Positions 42,034-54,290 of a DNA stretch of 64,000 bases are shown piece after piece. Numbering within the stretch: the first letter of the stretch is position 1; every line of letters begins with the position of its first letter. The notes beneath the pieces were generated by a model. It worked only from the letters and a program-made list of their open reading frames with translations. It made no database searches and was not told where the DNA came from. Source of the stretch: Symsagittifera roscoffensis (Eukaryota; Xenacoelomorpha; Acoela; Convolutidae); assembly GCF_963678635.1 (NCBI RefSeq), contig NC_087069.1:40416831-40480830 (forward strand). Direction: 5' to 3'. The position numbers and the translations under genes are program-made.

Positions 42034-43239
42034 ATATGGAAGATTGAAGTATAATGTGAACAGAAGTAAAGAGAGTCAGATGGTTAGGAACCAAACCAAT
42101 TACCTTCAAAAATTCAACAATTGCACAAAATAAACCGGAGTTGAAAGAAACTCAAAAAAGTCGACCTGATATAACACTACGGGTCTTTCAGATACTTATA
42201 TTAAATTGGGTTTTGGTTCATTGTCTCTTTAGAAAAAGTCTGTGAAAAGGAATTTATCAATAACAGTTCCGAGTACACAGGCAGCTTTCATAACCTGTAT
42301 TGCGAGGAATATTCTATGATGAATAAAACTACCTGCCTTGGTTTCATCGGTACTCGTGTTCAAATTTTTACCGAATTTGTTTAGAAAAACCTCCGTGATA
42401 GGGCCGACGGAACCCAGAACTTCAAAACCTCCTTGTTGGAAAACATAATAGTCATTAAGTATTTCTGTATGTTTGTCAATTTTCTGTCTCGCGGTTTTAG
42501 ACTGAGCCTGCGCTTACTCTATAGAGGTTACGTAGCCAACTATTGGTACAGCTCACAAGAGCTGCCTACCGACAGCCTATGGAACGATCGTCAAACTGCC
42601 TGGTGGTTTTTGATCTGTCCGCTGGAAGCTTCCTGGCTCCAAACTTTTATTTTGAATAATTTGATTTTGAAAAAATGAGGAAATTTTTTTTGAAGATTGA
42701 AAAAACTAATTTACAACATAAAATTGTGCTGACGTGAACTCCATTTATATATTTGTAGCTGAGATTAGGTCAACTTTATTTTTGATATTTTGACTCATAT
42801 GGGCAAAAAAACTTTCTTGGTGGTATACTTAAAACTAGAATTTGGTTTTTATCTCAAAATGCCGAGATAAGAAAGAAATAACAACTCGAGCATCAATTTT
42901 GAAATTTATGAATTGTAAGCTAAGATAACTTAGTTTGAAGTTTCATTATCAATATGTACATCAAATAAATTTCAATTAAGGAAAGCATTAGATCGAGCTT
43001 TTTTTGTTTCGAACCTTCCAAATTTTCCATGACACAAACGGCTGCAAAACAATTTTTCAGGGGATTGAAAAGTTTAAGTAAGCGCTATGAGTTACATGCG
43101 TGAATTTTGCAACACTAGCTGATACAAAAGCGTCACAGCAATCTATAGTTTGTCATAATATCTTTCTTGAAAATTGCATTGAGGAACAAAAAAGAACTTT
43201 TTTGTTCGAATAATTTGCACTCTAAACTAAAAAAACCAT
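42034..43239. other. Unannotated AT-rich stretch
   Basis: No feature is recognised. A 81-codon ORF at 42433-42678 has no family signature and unconvincing composition. Confidence 0.4.
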
Positions 43240-43248
43240 TCAGTTGTT

Positions 43249-44000
43249 ATCACACCGTTTTGCTCTGACACAACGGAAGCAAAAAAATTTTAATTTCAAA
43301 TTTAAAAATTTTGAGCTGTAGGCTGGGTAGGCTTACCTCACCATCTCAAATAGGGTGATTTAGAACTTCTTTCCTTTTATTCAGTCGATTTTGATTTTTT
43401 TGAAAAATTAAGTGTCATATTTAAAAAAAATAAGCAAGAACATAGGTTGCCATTCTTACTGGTTTAGCCTTCAAAGACTTATTAAGAAAAATTAAGTCTC
43501 TAAGTTTCTGAAGATGAGAAAACAGCATCTGTTCTCTATTGTTTGAGTTTTTGGGAAGCATAAGCAAGACACGAATGACTTTTCTTTCCTTCAATGTTTT
43601 ATAGGATGATAATCAAGTAAAGGAAGCTTTTCACCTCTAGCTTTTTTAATCATCATTTAGATTTGCTTCAGAAAATTTCCAATTAAGCAAAACAAACTGT
43701 CAGTGCAAAATTTGATAGGGCGAAATATGTCGTCTTTATTTTTGTACATTCATTTGCTTGAAACAAGGGTTCCATGAAAAGTATAAAAGAAAATGCGGAA
43801 GTAGGTTAGTCTTGTGGGTCACCTCAATGAAATTTGAAGCAGACTGACAAATAACTTTGTTTTTTGTCTGTCGATTCATTTGCAGTTAGCTCATTTCAGA
43901 TTTGTTCTAAAGATCTATCAAGACTTCTTGGTTATTTGGTAGCTGAGATTCCGTCAAATTTATGTTGACTCATGCTTTTATTTTACAAAAAAAAAGATAT
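43249..44000 (+). repeat. Diverged dispersed repeat, copy 1
   Basis: ACACCGTTTTGCTCTGACAC, then GGTAGGCTTACCTCACCATC and GGTGATTTAGAACTTCTTTC, recur in the same order at 45.32-46.09 kb with moderate divergence. A third partial copy of the start (ACACCGTTTTGCTCTGACAT) is at 44031. Confidence 0.65.
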
Positions 44001-44375
44001 TTTCTCTAGAAAATTTAATTCTGTTGGTATAACACCGTTTTGCTCTGACATATCGGACGCCAAAAAAATTTGACGCAACAAAAAAACCGAAATTTTTATT
44101 GTTTTTTCTAGATTCATTTGATTGAATAATGCGCATTTTGTCACAGTAAATATATTTTAAGTTGACCTCCTTCAAGGCAGGAGACAACAGATTTCTCGTC
44201 TTGTTTGTTAAAAATTTTCTTCAAAAAAAAAAGCAAAGCAGGGTACTCAAAAAGTAATGGGTCAAATGTCTCCTGGGATAAATCACAGCAGTGACAGCAG
44301 CTTGCACTTGATAAGTTCAGTTGGATCCTGAATTCAGTTGGAAGCTTGAAGCAATTATCAATTTTTCTCTTAAGA

Positions 44376-44520
44376 AATGCAGATATCAGAAGGCAAAAAT
44401 GTCAACCTTTTTGGCTGTCAAGGTTTGCACTAACTCAACATTCTGTTTAGAATTTCAATCCATAATTTCTTATGATAATTTATAAGGAACTGAAGTGCTT
44501 AATTTTGTTTTTTTAACATT
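44376..44520 (+). repeat. Diverged repeat beginning AAATGCAGATATCAGAAGGC, copy 1
   Basis: The same segment recurs at 46161-46300 (about 140 bases) and its start again at 46371. Confidence 0.65.
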
Positions 44521-45317
44521 CGTATTACCATCAAATGCCCATTGTTTTGATGGGTTGGAGACATAAAACGAAGGATAATTTCTGTATATTTCAATCATCA
44601 CTGAAAACAAATAAATGTCTCTTGATTTTGCATGATTTGAAACGAACAGATCTTCATATGTAATCCTGGCTATCCAGTAAATTTTCCACAACACAAACAA
44701 GCATTAAAACCAATTTTTTCCAATAAAGTTTGCAATTCAATGCTTAACTGAATGATTGACAGGTCTGTTGAATTCAAATAATCTATCCTGAAAAAATCCA
44801 TCATCTTGAAATTTATTTGGACCGTATGTGTGTTGAAGCAAAATTTCCACTAAAAATGATGTAATATAACACCTCTTTTTGAATATCAAGTTTCATATTT
44901 TTTTTTGGTTCTGCAACTGATTTTTAACAAGTTCCCGACATGCGTTAAAAGTAATTCAATCTACATTTATATGTCGCATAGCATTGTCTTTAAAACAGAG
45001 CAGGCGAGTTCCTTTTAAACAACATTTCTCATACATCAACCCTTGATTTCATCCAAGTTTTGCACAGAAAAGAATTGAGTTTTTCGAATAGAAGCGACGG
45101 ATTGCAGCAAAAAGCAAGCATAAAATTGAGCTAAACGATAATTAAAATTTTGCAAAACAAAATCATAGACATCCCAAGATTTTGTCTGCGGTGTTATAGG
45201 GAAAACTTTTTTTTGCAATGTTTGAAATTAATGCTATTTCACTATAACTTTTTTAACTGAGATTTTTGCTTTTCCCAGCGAATTTTCTGTTGATTTGTAA
45301 AATAAATTCAGTTATAT

Positions 45318-46090
45318 CATATCGTTTTGCTCTGACCTATCGGAAGCAAAAAAACTTTTAAATAAAAAACTAAAAATTTTGAGCCTTAGGCTTGGTAGGC
45401 CTACCCCACTATCTAATATGGGGTGATTTAGAATGTCTTTCCTTTGATTCAGTCGATTTGATTGTTTTGAAGAATGAAGAGTCAAATTAAAAAATTTACC
45501 AAAAACATAGGTTGCCATTGTTACTGATTTACGATCAAAGACTTAATAAGGATCATTTGGTCTTTATGTTTTTCAAGTTATGAAAACAACATCTGTTCAA
45601 TATTCTCGAATTTTTGAGAAGCATAAAACAAGAAACGAGGTACTTTTTTCCTGTAACGTTTAAAGGGTGATAATCAAGTAAGGAAAGCATTTCACTTCTA
45701 CATATTTTAATCATGACCTAAGCTTTTTTTAAAAAAAAAATTACAATTAAGCAAAACATCTTGTCAATGCATTATTTGATAAACAATTTTTGTTGTTTGC
45801 ATATGAAACCATATGGGACACAATTAAACGAAACTTTCATTATTTTTTGTAGATTCAATAAATTGAATCAAGGTTTCAAAGAAAACTACAAATAAAAATG
45901 CAGAAATAAGGCAGTCTTGCAGGTCATCTCAAGGAAAAATGAAGCTGAGTGACAAAAAAACTTGTTTTTACTCTGTCGATTTATTTGCAGTTAGCGCATT
46001 TCGGAATTTAATCTCACTTTCTATCAGGATCAGGAGTTCATGGTTAATTGGTAGCTGAGATTCGGTGAAATTGTTGTTGACTCATCCTCT
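45318..46090 (+). repeat. Diverged dispersed repeat, copy 2
   Basis: It parallels 43249-44000: CGTTTTGCTCTGACCTATCG, GGTAGGCCTACCCCACTATC, GGGTGATTTAGAATGTCTTTC, and the TAGCTGAGATTCGGT region near the end. Confidence 0.65.
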
Positions 46091-46160
46091 GAGTTTGTCA
46101 TTAGAAGGCAAGTATGCCTATAACTGGATATGCTTGAAGCAAATATAAATTTTTTCATAC

Positions 46161-46410
46161 GAAATGCAGATATCAGAAGGCAAAAATGTCAACTTTTTTT
46201 GCAATCAAAGTTTGCATTAACTCAACATTTTGTTCAGAATTTATCCTTAATTTCTTATGAATTATAAGGTACTAAAATGCTCAATTTTGTTTTCCAAGGA
46301 TTCTTAAAATCTTCAGTTGGAACCTGAGTTCAGTTTGGAGCTTGACGAAATTCTCAATTTTTTTCTTACGAAATGCAGATATCAGAAGGCGAAAATGTCA
46401 ACCTTTTTTT
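46161..46410 (+). repeat. Diverged repeat beginning GAAATGCAGATATCAGAAGG, copies 2 and 3
   Basis: One copy starts at 46161 and a truncated one at about 46371, both parallel to 44376. Confidence 0.6.
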
Positions 46411-46679
46411 GATGATTGTGCCTACGTAATTTTTTGAGACTCAGGGCCAAAGCTGTCAAAGTCACTGTACAGTTTTTCGGATTCAAACAACTATTGAAAA
46501 ATGAGTATTCTATTGAAATGAACCTATCTTTTTGAAATCTCTTAGAAGATGCAAATTTATTAATTGTACCTAGCTGAGCTGACCAATCAATGATTATTCC
46601 ACAGGAATTGTTTGCAGCTGGAACGAAATCAAAAAAAATCATAATTTTCAAACATTCTTCGTTGTAAGCTATCAATATT

Positions 46680-48550
46680 TGAAGTTTTGCTTCTTGAAGT
46701 ACTTTTTGAGTTATGTATTGGTTACTGCACTCATAGAGTAATTTCAGATAAAGTACACCGTCTGCTCGGTACGCTATCTTATTTTCGGCCGGATAGATTC
46801 GTGCAACTTCTTAGTCTAATACCAATCTTAATCTAACTCTTATATCTCCTAGTCTCAATAGGTCTAGTGTGCACAAGTTTACGCGAGTTGGTGCCAGAAT
46901 GAGAACAACTGTAATCTAAGTTGAATTCAAACTGTTCTGGTGTTGAAACTGCAGGTAAAACTACAAATAAATAGGTTGTTAGTTTTATGGAGTATGATTG
47001 GTTAAAATTTAATATTTTATAAAGATAAAATATCATAATAATAACCAATTATAAATACTAGTCTTTTTCTGGTTTCACCCATTCGTGATTAAGAGAGTTT
47101 TAGTTTTTTTCTTCAACCATCATATGTAATGAAGGATGGATGATGTTTGTTTGTATTCCTCGATCATCATTACTGTTTCGTTTTTGGAGAAGGATGTCTT
47201 ATCCGTCTGCTCCAGGAAGATGGAATCGTCGATATCAGTCTATCATTCGACAATGACTGTGACCGCCAATTTTTGCTGTTGTTTCTAGAAGTCAATCTGA
47301 TTTCAAAATGATTTGTTATGATCGTTTGTTCTTGTTTGGTAGAGAACAGTGTTTCGGTCTCGTTTGGAAATGGCGTGAAGTTTGAGCTTGGGTGCAAATC
47401 CTGGTGACTTGGATCTGTACTTATACTTGAACATCGAGATGGCCATTGTTCTGTTGCAATGGATCCTCCTTTTCTTAGATGCGAAGTCGTACTCTAAATC
47501 CAGGAGTGTAGTGACTGTAGGCAGCATGTCAGGTGGGTTTCGTCATTCCGTAGTTGGAGTATGATTGGGTTGTCAAATTCCTTGCTGCTCGTCTTTGGGC
47601 TGCTTGTAGTCTATATACTGCATTATAACATTTACTTATGCAAGTCTTCGTTAATCTTGTTTTTTAGTTATAATCTTTGTATTAGTTTTTATCGCAAAAG
47701 CGTTATGATTTAGTTCGGTTATTTTTAAGAGCTACTCACACTTGAGTAAATCTCGTCAAAAAATAGTGTTGTGGGTGTCACAAAGCGTGGATGTAGTATG
47801 GTGGGTGAGGCCGACTATAGAGCTTGCTCAGGACGTCTTCTTCTGGTGGATTAGGCCAGAAGTGAGGGTATAATTTCGTGCTCTCTTTTTGGAGGGTCCT
47901 GTGTTAGTTCAATCTTTCATGCCATTTTTTATTAGTAGTGTGTTTTCTTTCGTTGTCTTAGTTTTGTCTTTTCTTCATAAATCAATTTGTTTGTTTTAGG
48001 TTTGTATTTTGACTTTTTCCTGTTTTGTTCTTTTGTGTTCAGACTTAAAAGTAGTCTTTAAAAGAATAATTTATCCGGTTCTAAGCTGGTGTTATTCCAG
48101 TTCGGGTACCGTGGGTTTTCTTTTCTTAGTCTTGCTATTAGGTTGTGGTTTATGGTATTAAGTAAACTTGCGTTAGTTAGTTTGGATTATTATATAACTC
48201 CTTTCCAACCGGGTTAAAAGTAAATTTGAAACGTGTTAAATTTGTTAAAGTTGTTATCAGTGAAATTCATTATTTCAAACATTTCTTTGTGGGCGAGCAA
48301 TGCAAATTTGGATAAAAATTTTGGGCGAGAGAAAATAAAGAAGCGTCCTTGAAAAAATTAGTACTGCTTTTGCAATTGATGAACAATTTTGATTAAATTT
48401 TACTTTGAAAACTATAGATTTTACTGCTTGATTTGGGGGTTGAAATTATGAAGTCATTTTCGATTTATGAAAGCTTACTGCTTTGGGGAAAAGAAATTAT
48501 ATATTAAATTACTGCCTTGTACGGGATAATTTTATTGCTTCAATTATTGG
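46680..48550. other. Unassigned stretch with short minus-strand open frames
   Basis: Minus-strand frames at 47527-47170 (RTMAISMFKYKYRSKSPGFA and a Ser/Arg-rich piece) and at 47903-47781 (LYPHFWPNPPEEDVLSKLY) look coding-like but match nothing I know. They may be 3' remains of element 2 or another element. I see no clear LTR. Confidence 0.3.
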
Positions 48551-48553
48551 ATA

Positions 48554-48893
48554 GGTTAATAAAAATTCATGATTTTGAAAAAGTTTCTGTTTTTTATTTT
48601 TTGTTTTTTGTTTTGTAAATGATTGATGATTGTGCCTACAAAGAAAAAGAGAAAACATCAAATAATATTGGTTAGAGTTGCTTGAATTTATTAGTTAAGT
48701 ATTGAATTTAATTTAAAAATACAATTCATATTCAGGTTAATAAAATTTAATGATTTTGAAAAAAGTTTCTGTTTTTAATTTTGCTTTTTTATTTGTAGAT
48801 GATTGATGATCGTGCCTATGAAGAAACAAGAGAAAACATTGCATAATAATTGTTAGTGTTTTTTGAATTTATTAGTTAAATATTGAATTCATA
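48554..48893 (+). repeat. Tandem duplication, period about 181 bases
   Basis: GGTTAATAAAAATTCATGAT through TTATTAGTTAAGTATTGAAT at 48554-48712 is repeated with small changes at 48735-48893. Confidence 0.8.
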
Positions 48894-49099
48894 TCATCTT
48901 AATTGTCGGTGAAGAAACCATTGGGAAAAACATCGTGGATGATTTCAGATGAGGTTAGTAGTTTAGCTGACAAACGAATGATGTGTTTAGTTTGCAAAAG
49001 AGGCCAAAGCAATTCAAGTGCTCTAAAGATGTTACGTTCTTCAGTGTGAAGTGATTGTTCATACGGTGTGTTTTGTATTAGGATATATAATTTGTGATT

Positions 49100-50650
49100 T
49101 TAGCGAGTGTTATATATAAATTCTAGGATGGGAACTTCGACGGGCTGAAGGAATTCATGAGGGACAATTAGTGGGCGGGATTCGTATACAATTATGAGTT
49201 TGTTTAGTGGGCAGAAGATATACATCTGGGTGATGGGGTCATCATTTCGGAGGGTGCCTTTTTGGTTAGTGTCTTTAATACAATAGGTGAAGTTAAGAAA
49301 AAACGGTGACGTGTATTTTGAGTTGATGTATTGAAATCTATGGTGAGGTTGTCGTGCTGGTGTATTGTAGGTGTAATGATGCTGAATAAACTGGTAATAA
49401 GTGTACGTATGTGTTTGGTTAGCTCGTAACATGACTTCGTATGAACAGTGTTAATCACGTTCTTTGGGTGTGAGGAAATGAAAGGTCGGTGAAAAATGGT
49501 TGAATTTGTTAAAGTAGATTCATAAGCAATTGTTTTACGTAGTGCTGCAGAGATGACCTTGTTGTATTTTTCATTTAAAATGTTGGGGTGAAAGTGTATG
49601 AGGTTTTAATGAAAAATTTTTCGGTTAATTGAGGACTAGTTTATGGGTCGTTCATTTGGTCGGATGATATTATGTCGTAATAATCGATGAGGTAATTATT
49701 AGCTTTTGTTGCAGTGAATTTTTTGAGTGTTTCTCTGTTTCAAACTGGTTTGAGGCTAGTGCTGTTGTTGGGAGGTGGAGTAGGGTACTTAATTATTATG
49801 AGGGGTGTCATATAAAGGTAATTATAATAGATTAGTAAAGTGGTAATGAGATTTCCACGAGAGTGTGGGATATAAGACATGCTCGTTTACAAAATTGTGT
49901 TTTTCATCGTTGGGGTCGGAATGGAAGTATGTATATTGTGGGAAAAAGGGTAGGCATATTTGTAGGAATTCTTTCGTATTATTGTGAAGCAGATGATTTA
50001 TATATGTGGTGGATGTTCCTGGTTTAGATGGGAATGGGTTACTTGGGAATTTTCTTTCAAATGTTCGGTAAGCGCGGTTAGTACTAGAGAATGGGATTGA
50101 TGGGGAAGTGGGGTATTTGGATGGTGTATAAGTTGAACAGGGGGCTGAAGTTGATAGCTTGGGTGATGTTAGAGATCGGTAAAGTTGGTGAATCGTTAGT
50201 GTCTGAGGGTGTTGCAATTGCTGTTGTAGTGTTATGAAGTTATCAAGTTCATGTGATATTTGTGTGTTATCGTGGTCATTGTTATCGGATGATTCGCTGG
50301 TTAGAGGGGAATATGTAGGTGTGGCATGTGAAATGGGAGAAGGAAGGGAAAGAGGTTCAATTTCGACTTGGGAAGGGAGAGGTTGAAAGGGAGGTTGGGA
50401 AAATGTAGATGGACTGGGTTCAGGGTTTGCGAATTCGTCGGGTGTTTCAATATCGGAGTTGTTGAATTGGGAGATGGTGTTACATACTGTTGTGTTGGAA
50501 TTAAAATCTGATTCCTTGCTGGGTGAAATGTTAGGATGAGGTGATTGAGGTGGGGGGAAAGCAAAAAGTGGGATGATGGGGGGTTGTTCTGAAGGTTGGC
50601 TGGGTGGGATATTGATCGATGGAGGGATCCAATTTGGCAGCTCATCATGG
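49100..50650 (-). pseudogene. Unrecognised post-env ORF region of element 2
   Basis: Three minus-strand frames follow each other after the env-like region: 50648-50301 is Pro/Ser/Asn-rich and ends near TFSQPPFQPLPSQVEIE-type residues; 50217-49822 contains TKEFLQICLPFFPQYTYFHS and NEHVLYPTLSWKSHYHF; 49432-49100 contains MYIFCPLNKLIIVYESRPLI. Each lies in a different frame, so at least two shifts have occurred. The content looks like one former protein of about 500 residues. I recognise no family. It lies downstream of an env-like gene in the same orientation, so an accessory protein of the element is a reasonable inference. Confidence 0.45.
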
Positions 50651-50833
50651 GCTAAAAAAATGGTTGTTCTGAGACCAAAATTTAGTGATATGTGGTTGTT
50701 CTATAATTTGTTCGTATGTGTCGTCTATAATCGGTTGTTGGGTTATTATATGTTGGATTGGGCTTTATGGATAATTAGATCTTGAAGTTATGAGATCTGA
50801 TAGGGCAATATTTCTAAAATTTCGTGGTACTAA

Positions 50834-51145
50834 TTATAAGGGGTGGTTATGGTTGCGGTTTTGTAATTGTGGTACTGTGGGCGTTGTATTTGTGTCATTT
50901 CGTGATTCGTCATATGCGTTTGGTGATGTTGATAACTTGGTATCGTATTCTTTTATTTGAGCGTTTAATGTTGAAAATTTTCCAAAAAATCCTGCGAAAA
51001 GTATGCGTGCTACGCTTGCTTGTCTATTTACTTGTGTGTGTATTGCGCATGTATTGTTGATTCCTTTTAATAAAGAGAAAAGAAATCCAAGAAAATTGAA
51101 CATTGCATATAATATAGTCAATCTTTCTAAGATGTAGTACGGCCA
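50834..51145 (-). pseudogene. env: Env-like glycoprotein of element 2: membrane anchor and tail
   Basis: The minus-strand ORF has a hydrophobic segment near its start (ILYAMFNFLGFLFSLL) consistent with a membrane anchor, followed by a polar tail of about 70 residues (YDTKLSTSPNAYDESRND). Upstream bases stay open and hydrophobic for a few codons. Position after the ectodomain fragments supports the reading as the C-terminal end of the glycoprotein. Confidence 0.5.
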
Positions 51146-51245
51146 TCCTAGAAAGGCAAGAAGTTCGTTTTCAAAATTACAAAACTAAAAATATTTATTG
51201 GTGATATATCTTGTGGTCTTTATTTTTGCCTTTTAAGTAAAATCT

Positions 51246-51739
51246 TTATATCCTTAAAATATCCGCTATAATCTTGTGCGTATATGTCTGAAAAACCTGC
51301 TGTTTCTGCAAGTTTGCGTAGGTTTTGATCTGTGGATTTTCGTTGGATTTTGTCCATTTTTGTGAGTAATTCTTGAAATTGTTGTTTTCAAATGTGATGT
51401 TGAATGTCTGATTTAGAGTATATGTCGATTGATTGTAAATCAATATTAGGATTGCGGGCAATAGCTTTAATGCTTTACTGGTGAAAACTTTTTGAGTCAT
51501 TGCATAAGTGTAGGGTATGGTGTGAGAAGATATTATTTATCTTCATCAGGGTTTTATTGTACTACATTGTGACTGTTTTCTGATCCAAATGGGACTGCTG
51601 TATCCCAAAAAGAAGTTCTGCGGGAGAGTGTATCGACAAAATGTATTTTATTTTTGTAGAATAATGCAATTCTCTAATAGCATCTTTTGTCTTCGGAAGC
51701 ATACAAAGGTGATACTTTTTTGGTACTTTTGTAATACCA
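51246..51739 (-). pseudogene. env: Env-like glycoprotein of element 2: distal ectodomain, broken
   Basis: Coding-like minus-strand frames, including 51500-51246 with TYTLNQTFNITFENNNFKNY, lie between the main env-like ORF and the membrane anchor. Stops and frame changes are frequent and no domain is recognised. The assignment rests on position. Confidence 0.35.
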
Positions 51740-52510
51740 TCATATATTTACTTCGTAGTCAATAAAATTTGATCTGTTTCCTGACATTAAATATCCTGCA
51801 AAAAGGATTTTTAGAACTGCTAGTGCAAGTGATTGCAAAGTTTGGGTACGTTCAAGTTGGCATAATTGATGGAGGGTTTCAAGTTCTGTCAAAGACAATT
51901 CTTGAAATATTCTACTAATTGTGTAATCTATTTTCATGTCCAAGTGTATGTCATAGTGGATTGCGCCAAAATGAGTGTTGTTCTTAAGTGATAGTTCTTG
52001 CAAGCGTGTACTGTCTCTGTCTTTTGGTTTTAATTTTCCACCGATTCTTCCTGTATTCTTTTGAAATTTTACTGGGACGTATGAGTTTTCGTCTGTGGTT
52101 GAGTGAGATGTAGCCAGACGATGTATCATTAATTTTCCTGTGATCATGTCGAAACCGTCTTCGTATTCGACAAGAAATTCTGAATATTGTGTTTTGTAAA
52201 GTGGTTTGGTATATTTACATGCTAGTTCCGTTTCTGAGTATATTTTGAAACGTGTCATTTTATTTTCTATATTATGGATGTTATGGATGTATCTAAACTT
52301 ATAATTACTTTGACTCTTTTGGTCAGGATTTACATCTTCAAACGGGATTGATTCAATAAAATATTTTTTATGAACTTTTATCATCCTAGCGTGTATTTTT
52401 GCTACTTGAAATGTTGTACAAGTGTATTCAGGGAACCAAACGATTGTTGCTTGTGTACGCGTAGTAGGATCGCAATATCCTTGGTCGTTGTTACAAAGTA
52501 GTCTGATTGC
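51740..52510 (-). pseudogene. env: Env-like glycoprotein of element 2: conserved ectodomain block
   Basis: The 214-residue ORF 52384-51740, open upstream in the same frame to about 52510, has conserved-looking blocks with Cys (TETELACKYTKPLYKTQ), Trp/Cys motifs upstream (IVWFPEYTCTTF), and a helical segment ending SLALAVLKILFAGYLMSGNR. I judge it related to envelope glycoproteins carried by some invertebrate LTR elements, with resemblance to chuvirus-type glycoproteins; that family call is from motif memory and unverified. Env would allow membrane fusion; the gene is broken by stops on both sides, so no function remains. Confidence 0.5.
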
Positions 52511-54290
52511 TTGATAAATTATGGTATCGTCTTTAAAACACGTGTTAGTTGTACTTTTTCAAGTTGTATTTTTGTATTTTCCAATCAAAAAACATTTTTT
52601 CTTGTATCCTTTATTTTTGGTATCTGCTTTACAATTTGAGGGATTGTTTTTTCCTATGTGTGGTATCCAATTTTTGTCATGGAGATCATACGTTAATCTT
52701 TCATGTGCTCCGTGAAAAGGGAATTTGTTATCTAGTCTTACGTGACCTTGGTATTTTTCAAGTGTGCTTTTTTGATGTGCTGAATCTGGAAAAATTGAAA
52801 ATTTACTAGTTTTCTGTTTGTGCTTTTGTTTGATGTGATTTTTAGTCTTTTAAGTTCAATTTTGCAATCTTCATGGCTGAGTAGCAATAGTCTTTCGATG
52901 TTACTTTGGTAGAAAGATTCATATTCTAATCTGTTTTTATTTCCGTTTGAAACTTGTGAACAATGTACTTTCTTTTCGAAAAATGTTGCTGTGAATTTAT
53001 ATCCTATTAGTGTTGTAGCTCTGGCTTTTGAGTAAATTGTTGCTATTACATTTGTTGTTTCGATTGATTGTGGTTCGGATTCACATTGAGTGAATTGGTT
53101 TATTGCATATTTGTTTAATGTTTTCTGTTCATTTTCTTCACAGTCATAATGTGTGAATAGTAAATTTTGGGGTCCAGTTGGGGTGAAAGGTTATTGGGAT
53201 CAGGTTTTGGAAAATTGAAAAAAGAAAGAATTTGAAAATTTATTATCTTTAAAATACATGTGTATGATAGTCCTGAATATGGATTATAAAAGGTGATATG
53301 TCCTTTTGTCTTCTTTGTGCATCTATCGTATTTGTAAATTACTTCTGTGGCTATAGTTTTTCTGTGATTTTGAATTTTAATGTCAAGTTGTCTTGTCTTA
53401 GTATTTGTATATTGTGGTCTTGAATATCTTTGTGAATGTCCTGTCGATATTCTAATCTATTTAGTGCCCAGTTGTGTAATCTGTGATTTTCGCGATTTTG
53501 TCCAAATAACGGAGGAGGTGCTACGAATGTATTCCAATCTAATCGTAGTTATATGTTTTTTGTTGAATTTTCTCTATATCTGGCGTCGAGATTTAAAGGA
53601 AAATTTGGAGGAAATGGTGTTTGTAAAGTTGGAGTTCATGAAGGTTTTAAGGGAAGTGAAAAAGTTTCAGGTAGTGACAAATATGTGTCAGATGGAACCT
53701 CTATTGGGTCATTTATTAAATTTGGTTCGCCTTGGTTGAATGCTTGTGTCATCCAAAATGGTGATATTCTGTAGTGGCTGGGGGTTTAAAAGGGTTTTCT
53801 CTGATTTGTTCAGATGTAGGGGTTGAACCTTAATAATATGAGGGAATTTGTTGTACTGGAGTCTGTGGGGTACTTTGAATAGTTCTACTACAAATTTTTA
53901 TTGGATTTGTTGTAGGCGAGTGAGGTATGTTGAATTGAACTCTGGTGTATAGTAATTTTCTATTTCGCCGTGGACGAATAATTTGTCTACTGATTTCGAG
54001 TGTGTTTCGTTTTTGACTTTGGTGTCTTGCTCTATTAAGATTTTGTTGGAGAGGGGGGTATATATTATATAATGGTTCGTAATGTGGTTCGCTTAGAGGT
54101 GCTTGGCGAGTTCCTGATTCCAATGGTTCGGACAATCGTGCATGTCTTTCTTCAAAGGTGTATGGATTGTATTGAAAAGAGATGCGTGTTGATGATTGAG
54201 AGTTAATTGTTTGAATAATTGTTGGTGTTGTTGGAGGATCTTGGGACGTTGTTGGTGGTGATTGATGTGGGGGTTGTTGATTACCAATTT
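52511..54290 (-). pseudogene. env: Env-like glycoprotein of element 2: degenerate N-terminal region
   Basis: Minus-strand coding-like patches separated by many stops include the Pro/Arg-rich ORF 54135-53830, an overlapping Gln/His-rich ORF 54287-54093 and a patch near 53520-53380 reading LFGQNRENHRLHNWALNRLE. They lie between the integrase and the conserved env-like block in the same orientation. The N terminus and signal peptide cannot be placed. Confidence 0.35.

Noticed and set aside
42433-42678. 81-codon plus-strand ORF as a gene
   Set aside because: No family signature, no conserved copy and no supporting neighbours.
47770-47800. Candidate LTR start TGTGACACCCACAAC on the minus strand
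   Set aside because: No adjacent polypurine tract and no second copy in the window.
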